Shown here: one piece after another, positions 60,618 through 64,000 of the stretch
How positions within the stretch are numbered: position 1 is the stretch's first letter
How the letters are laid out: every line of letters begins with the position of its first letter
Assembly: GCF_021608225.1 (NCBI RefSeq)
Contig: NZ_JAKIJS010000001.1
Span: forward strand, 1,488,001-1,552,000
DNA: 64,000 bases
DNA from: Pseudalkalibacillus berkeleyi
Lineage (GTDB): Bacteria; Bacillota; Bacilli; Bacillales; Fictibacillaceae
Direction: 5' to 3'
The notes under the pieces: model-generated
What the model saw: only the letters and a program-made list of their open reading frames with translations
The model's database searches: none
What the model was told of the DNA's origin: nothing
Program-made: the position numbers and the translations under genes

Positions 60618-61112
60618 TTGAAATCAACCACTACAAATTCTACGGTCCAACTTATTAAATACAATCATAATTATGATAGAGATCTTTCTAACTTTCACCT
60701 CCCAAATGAGCAATTAATGTTCACAGCTTTACCCTTACAGAAAATTAATGATCCTAACCTTTCAGACCAAACCATACATATTCTAATTCTAAAAGATGAT
60801 AAGGCAGTAGGTTATTTTGCTCTAGAACAAGGTTCTAAATTACACAAATACTCTAGTAATGAAAATGCAAGATTATTAACCGCATTTTCAATTAATAAAG
60901 AAAGCCAAGGCAATGGTTTAGCAAAGTCAGGTCTTAAAATGCTTCCAAGTTTCATAAGCAAAAACTTCCCTAACATAAACGAAGTTGTCCTTGGAGTTAA
61001 TCAAAAAAATTCAGCAGCAATTAGTCTCTATCTGAAAACTGGATTTGTGGACAATAATGAAATATTTAACGGTCCTAAAGGACCACAACATATCTTGCAC
61101 CTGAGTATTTAA
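60618..61112 (+). CDS. GNAT acetyltransferase
   Basis: 164 residues, TTG start 7 nt after GGAGGAG. INKESQGNGLAKSGLKML near 97-114 is the acetyl-CoA loop; GVNQKNSAAISLYLKTGFVDN follows. Substrate unknown. The only plus-strand complete gene of the 59-64 kb stretch. Confidence 0.8.
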   Translation: MKSTTTNSTVQLIKYNHNYDRDLSNFHLPNEQLMFTALPLQKINDPNLSDQTIHILILKDDKAVGYFALEQGSKLHKYSSNENARLLTAFSINKESQGNGLAKSGLKMLPSFISKNFPNINEVVLGVNQKNSAAISLYLKTGFVDNNEIFNGPKGPQHILHLSI

Positions 61113-61119
61113 TTATGAT

Positions 61120-61156
61120 AAAGGACGCTTTCCTTGTTCAAGTTAGGCGTCCTTTC
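61120..61156 (+). terminator. Terminator after acetyltransferase
   Basis: AAGGACGC/GCGTCCTT stem, 18-nt loop, TTTC after. Confidence 0.8.
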
Positions 61157-61194
61157 ATTTAAAATTGTTCTACTTTGAACTGCTCATTTCTTAC

Positions 61195-61211
61195 AGAAAT
61201 GCCCCCTTTTC
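61195..61211 (-). repeat. Recurring element, copy c
   Basis: Minus-strand GAAAAGGGGGCATTTCT, between the plus-strand acetyltransferase and the APH-like gene; same orientation as the other copies. Confidence 0.6.
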
Positions 61212-61256
61212 AATATTTTACCATAAGAAGGTTAATTATTTATTTTTTCCCATTCA

Positions 61257-61288
61257 AAAACCGGAAGATTAAAAAATCTTCCGGTTTT
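61257..61288. terminator. Strong bidirectional hairpin
   Basis: 14-bp perfect stem AAAACCGGAAGATT with complement and AAAA loop. Likely the end of the APH-like transcript, although 174 nt after its stop; the DNA between shows no gene. Confidence 0.8.
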
Positions 61289-61461
61289 GCCTTCTTTTCT
61301 TAAAAACTTGAAACTGAGATACCTCCAATGATATAAAGGGCCACAATTTACTATAATAAAAAATAAATAGGAGAAGGATAAGACCAATTATCCCTCCTAT
61401 AATTTATACAAACACTTTATATGAACATTGACTATTTCATTCATGTAATAGTCAGTTTGAG

Positions 61462-62343
61462 TTATTGATTTAGTTCATAATCCTCCTGAATGATATTAAT
61501 GATATTATATGATTCTTCTGCGATTACTTTGTTAGATCTTCTGTTCCAATTGTAAGTAATTAGAGCTTTCCATAATGCCCATCCTCGTGCCCTGTTCCAT
61601 GTTTCTTCGTCCGTATTTAATGTACGTTTAAATTCCTTTCTGCTTTCGTCATCGAAAAAGGTCCATGCCATGACATAATCACAAGAAGGATCACCTACTC
61701 CTAAAATCCCAAAATCTATAACAGCAGAGAGCTTACCATTTCTAGTGAGAATATTACCTGTAGCCATATCACCATGAACCCAAACAGGGTGACCGAAAAA
61801 TTTAGAGCTCAAAGCAAGATTCCAGATTTCATCTAGTAATGAGGTGTTTAATGTATCTGTGTTCGCGTCAAGAGCATCTCTAGTCTCTTGATCGTATATT
61901 GCAAGATCGCCACCTCTATAAAAATTGTGTTTCCCTGCTAAAGGACCTCCATTAGCATTTACAGATTGAAACTCATTTAAAAATGCTCCCAAGTCTCTTG
62001 CAAATTGGTTAAAATCACGAATATTTTTAGGAGTTAACGTTTCCCCCTCTAACCACTTGAAGATTGACCACGGAAACGGGTATTCCTGATTAGGATCCCC
62101 TTTTGCTATCGGTGTCGAAATTGGTAAAGATAATTCTCTAGCTAATATTGGTAACCACTTTTGTTCTTTCTCAACTTGAGGAACATAATTTTTAGAACTC
62201 GGTAACCTTACACTCATATAATCACCTAAGTGGAAAGTTCTATTATCATTTCCACCATTTCTCACAGGTGTAATATCTAATTCTGACCATTTAGGGAATT
62301 GTTCGTTTATTAACCTTCTAACTAAATCAACATTAATTTCCAT
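61462..62343 (-). CDS. Aminoglycoside phosphotransferase-family kinase
   Basis: 293 residues, APH/choline-kinase fold. Brenner motif VWVHGDMATGNILTRNGKL near 188-206 and metal motif AVIDFGILGVGDPSCDY near 208-224; N-terminal NGGNDNRTFHLGDYMSVRLPS supplies the ATP-binding Lys/Arg region. Phosphorylates an antibiotic or a metabolite; which one cannot be told. GGAG precedes the ATG, and a 20-codon frame with a good ribosome site lies just upstream. Confidence 0.83.
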   Translation of the reverse strand: MEINVDLVRRLINEQFPKWSELDITPVRNGGNDNRTFHLGDYMSVRLPSSKNYVPQVEKEQKWLPILARELSLPISTPIAKGDPNQEYPFPWSIFKWLEGETLTPKNIRDFNQFARDLGAFLNEFQSVNANGGPLAGKHNFYRGGDLAIYDQETRDALDANTDTLNTSLLDEIWNLALSSKFFGHPVWVHGDMATGNILTRNGKLSAVIDFGILGVGDPSCDYVMAWTFFDDESRKEFKRTLNTDEETWNRARGWALWKALITYNWNRRSNKVIAEESYNIINIIQEDYELNQ

Positions 62344-62361
62344 TTAATACTCCTTTACCAG

Positions 62362-62424
62362 TTAAGTTTTCATCACCTTGTTTTCTTTTACTTCAGCCTC
62401 CCATTTAGTTATATATAAGTTCAT
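62362..62424 (-). CDS. Possible 20-residue leader peptide before the APH-like gene
   Basis: AGGGAGG, 8 nt, ATG, then MNLYITKWEAEVKENKVMKT and stop, 18 nt before the APH-like start. Could be an attenuating leader of a resistance gene or a gene remnant. No inverted repeat masking the second ribosome site was found by eye. Confidence 0.3.
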   Translation of the reverse strand: MNLYITKWEAEVKENKVMKT

Positions 62425-62523
62425 TAGAATTACCTCCCTGATATAAATTACCATCATTGTAGCAATAACATAGCTAAGGTTTAAGATTCTAAACCCAAAG
62501 ATATCTCGAAGGAGTCTTCCAGA

Positions 62524-62549
62524 AAAATGCCCAATCCTTATGTATTGGG
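62524..62549 (-). terminator. Terminator after acetyltransferase (62592)
   Basis: CCCAAT/ATTGGG stem, 8-nt loop, CATTTTTC on the minus strand. Confidence 0.7.
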
Positions 62550-62566
62550 AGCAGCTGTTTTATGTA

Positions 62567-62583
62567 ATAAGTGCCCCCTTTTC
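62567..62583 (-). repeat. Recurring element, copy d
   Basis: Minus-strand GAAAAGGGGGCACTTAT, 8 nt after the acetyltransferase stop. GGGGGCA and a TGCTCCC 18 nt later could form a hairpin. Confidence 0.6.
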
Positions 62584-62591
62584 TTGAAGAC

Positions 62592-63143
62592 TCAATATTT
62601 AGATAACACTTGCTGATTCTTATATATAGAATACCTGAGATAATTATTTGTATTATCTTCTTTTGGACTCTCTAATTTGAGGCCAATTTTCTTTGCAACT
62701 TTTTTAGATCCTTGATTTAAGTAATGTATATCAGCTACTATCTTTTCCAGTTCAACGTTATTAAGAGCATGTTGTAATATTACTCTTGCAGCTTCCGTAG
62801 CATAACCTTTACCCCAATATTTTTGTTTTAGTCTCCAGCCAATTTCAATATCAGGGCCGATATTATCAATGGGAATTAATAAGATCCAACCAATAAATTT
62901 TTTATCATTATCTTTTGATTCAACTGTCCAGTACCCTAATCCCTTAGGATAGATTGTTTCAATTCTTTTTCTAATAAAATCCTTATGCTTTATCTGATTA
63001 GAACTTGGTCCATTTATTAGCTCTACTATCTCAGGTATATACTTAACTACCTCCAGATCACGATCCATTTCTACACAGTTTTCCATGTCTTCCAAGGTCC
63101 GTTCACGTAAAATTAATCTATCTGTTTCGAAAGTCTGTAACAT
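62592..63143 (-). CDS. GNAT acetyltransferase, RimJ/RimL type
   Basis: 183 residues. TFETDRLILRERTLEDMENCV at the start; IGWRLKQKYWGKGYATEAARV near 104-124 is motif A; HYLNQGSKKVAKKIGLKLES follows. Substrate unknown. Copy d of the recurring element follows its stop directly. Confidence 0.83.
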   Translation of the reverse strand: MLQTFETDRLILRERTLEDMENCVEMDRDLEVVKYIPEIVELINGPSSNQIKHKDFIRKRIETIYPKGLGYWTVESKDNDKKFIGWILLIPIDNIGPDIEIGWRLKQKYWGKGYATEAARVILQHALNNVELEKIVADIHYLNQGSKKVAKKIGLKLESPKEDNTNNYLRYSIYKNQQVLSKY

Positions 63144-63269
63144 TATGATTTCTCCTATAAAATATTGCTTTTATTTAGCTCTCAATTATTTATAATTAAA
63201 CAACAAGAGACGTAATTCTTTGATTGCTGAAGACCACTTAATAATAGTTTATTATTTTGAGTGATTAAT

Positions 63270-64000
63270 TTATTTCTTTGTTAGTTTAAAATAATCCATT
63301 GTAGAAGTCTCTTTGAAACCACAAGATTGGTAAAGGTTTAAAGCATTCATGTTCTTTACTGCAACTTGTAGCATAATTTGTTGAACTTGTTTTTCTTTTA
63401 ATTTCTCTATAGCTTTCATCAGTATATCTCTGCCAAAACCTTTTCCTCGATATTCTGGAAGTACGCCTAATCCATAAATTCCACCTACACCACTTTGTAC
63501 TTCCATATGAACTTTACCTATAACCGATTGGTTTAGTTCAGCCAGAAAAGTATCCATTCCGTGCTTTGATTCTTCTTCAGTAAGTGTTAATTCTTCCTCC
63601 AAAGAATTCACTTGAAAGTATATAGCATTTTGTCGTGCAATTTCTTTTGCATCTTGATTAAGAGCCTTTCTTAGTTTTAAGTTTTTCATAACTGTGGCTC
63701 CTCTTGCTTCACCTCCCCAAAACATCTCATATTCTGAGTTTTCGTATTGAGCTCCCGTATTCTTAATAAAATTAATTCCAGGTGTAGAAGTGCGATCACA
63801 TAACAAAAGCATATGTTGCGATTTCCTCTTATTCCACTCATCTTGAACTAATGAAAACAAACGTTTGAAGACTCCCATTCTCCTAAAATCAGGATGAACC
63901 ATCCCATTTACTTCTATTGTTTCGGAACCAAATTGACAGATCCCCATATAGCCTATAAGTTTTCCACCATCATAAAACATAAACTCGTTGATTTTATCCT
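63270..64000 (-). CDS. Tandem-domain GNAT acetyltransferase (5' end outside window)
   Basis: At least 243 codons; the frame is open to the right edge (reading DKINEF before the ATG at 63980), so the start lies outside. Two GNAT domains: NGMVHPDFRRMGVFKRLFSL in the first and GLGVLPEYRGKGFGRDILMK with NMNALNLYQSCGF in the second. Substrate unknown. Confidence 0.82.
   Translation of the reverse strand, partial: DKINEFMFYDGGKLIGYMGICQFGSETIEVNGMVHPDFRRMGVFKRLFSLVQDEWNKRKSQHMLLLCDRTSTPGINFIKNTGAQYENSEYEMFWGGEARGATVMKNLKLRKALNQDAKEIARQNAIYFQVNSLEEELTLTEEESKHGMDTFLAELNQSVIGKVHMEVQSGVGGIYGLGVLPEYRGKGFGRDILMKAIEKLKEKQVQQIMLQVAVKNMNALNLYQSCGFKETSTMDYFKLTKK

Noticed and set aside
58891-62583. True integron attC sites
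   Set aside because: The shared core is about 16 nt with no consistent paired arms, and no integron integrase is present; described only as a cassette-like pattern.

Overview
The window is chromosomal DNA of an endospore-forming Bacillota, most likely a Bacillaceae species. Three things support this: low G+C with AGGAGG-type ribosome sites and many TTG/GTG starts; sporulation, germination and mother-cell genes (spoIIM, mciZ, a gerA-type operon, dacF, rsbQ-rsbP); and the order yqkF-mciZ-nudF-endoQ(yqxK)-spoIIM-fur-yqzK-xerD-deoB-pnp-(pdp)-dacF, which matches the B. subtilis chromosome. I see no rRNA, tRNA, insertion sequence, prophage or CRISPR array.

Layout. 1-11.5 kb is the conserved core: cell wall, nucleoside salvage, XerD, Fur and sporulation. 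It carries an extra, diverged purine nucleoside phosphorylase. 11.5-17.9 kb is an acetoacetate/short-chain acid module: thiolase, AtoE permease, ScoAB CoA transferase and a second thiolase, with divergent HMG-CoA lyase. 17.9-22.1 kb is a four-gene germinant receptor operon. 22.1-25.9 kb is a PadR regulator divergent from an RND pump, with a large palindrome between them. 26.1-28.6 kb holds a flavoprotein, a dehalogenase-like HAD protein and a TVP38 membrane protein. 29.1-33.0 kb is a GntR/ABC/ECF-sigma operon. 33.2-37.4 kb is AT-rich accessory DNA. 37.6-40.3 kb has VanW, YolD and UvrX genes behind two LexA boxes. 40.5-46.2 kb is a mosaic of complete and broken genes, including a peroxiredoxin-like gene with an in-frame TGA at its UxxC motif. 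46.2-53.3 kb holds secreted nucleotide-scavenging functions and a guanine riboswitch. 53.4-64 kb contains RsbQP and many acetyltransferases, small membrane proteins, an APH-like kinase and broken genes; its last 5 kb carry a recurring intergenic element.

How the genes fit together. Nucleoside recovery recurs: extracellular nucleotidase (46.3-48.3 kb), a riboswitch-controlled lipoprotein nucleosidase (52.1-53.0 kb), and intracellular PNP, Pdp and DeoB (1.3-5.5 kb) could feed bases and pentose phosphate into the cell. The HMG-CoA lyase, CoA transferase and thiolases would convert leucine- or ketone-derived acetoacetate to acetyl-CoA.

The strongest leads are: the candidate selenoprotein with a bSECIS-like hairpin; the guanine-type riboswitch on a secreted nucleosidase whose usual catalytic Asp is Asn; two tandem PNPs of which one has lost both 6-oxopurine determinants; tandem 20/21-bp arrays placed just after terminators; and the cassette-like recurring element at 58.9-62.6 kb. 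All were read by eye; no database search was possible.
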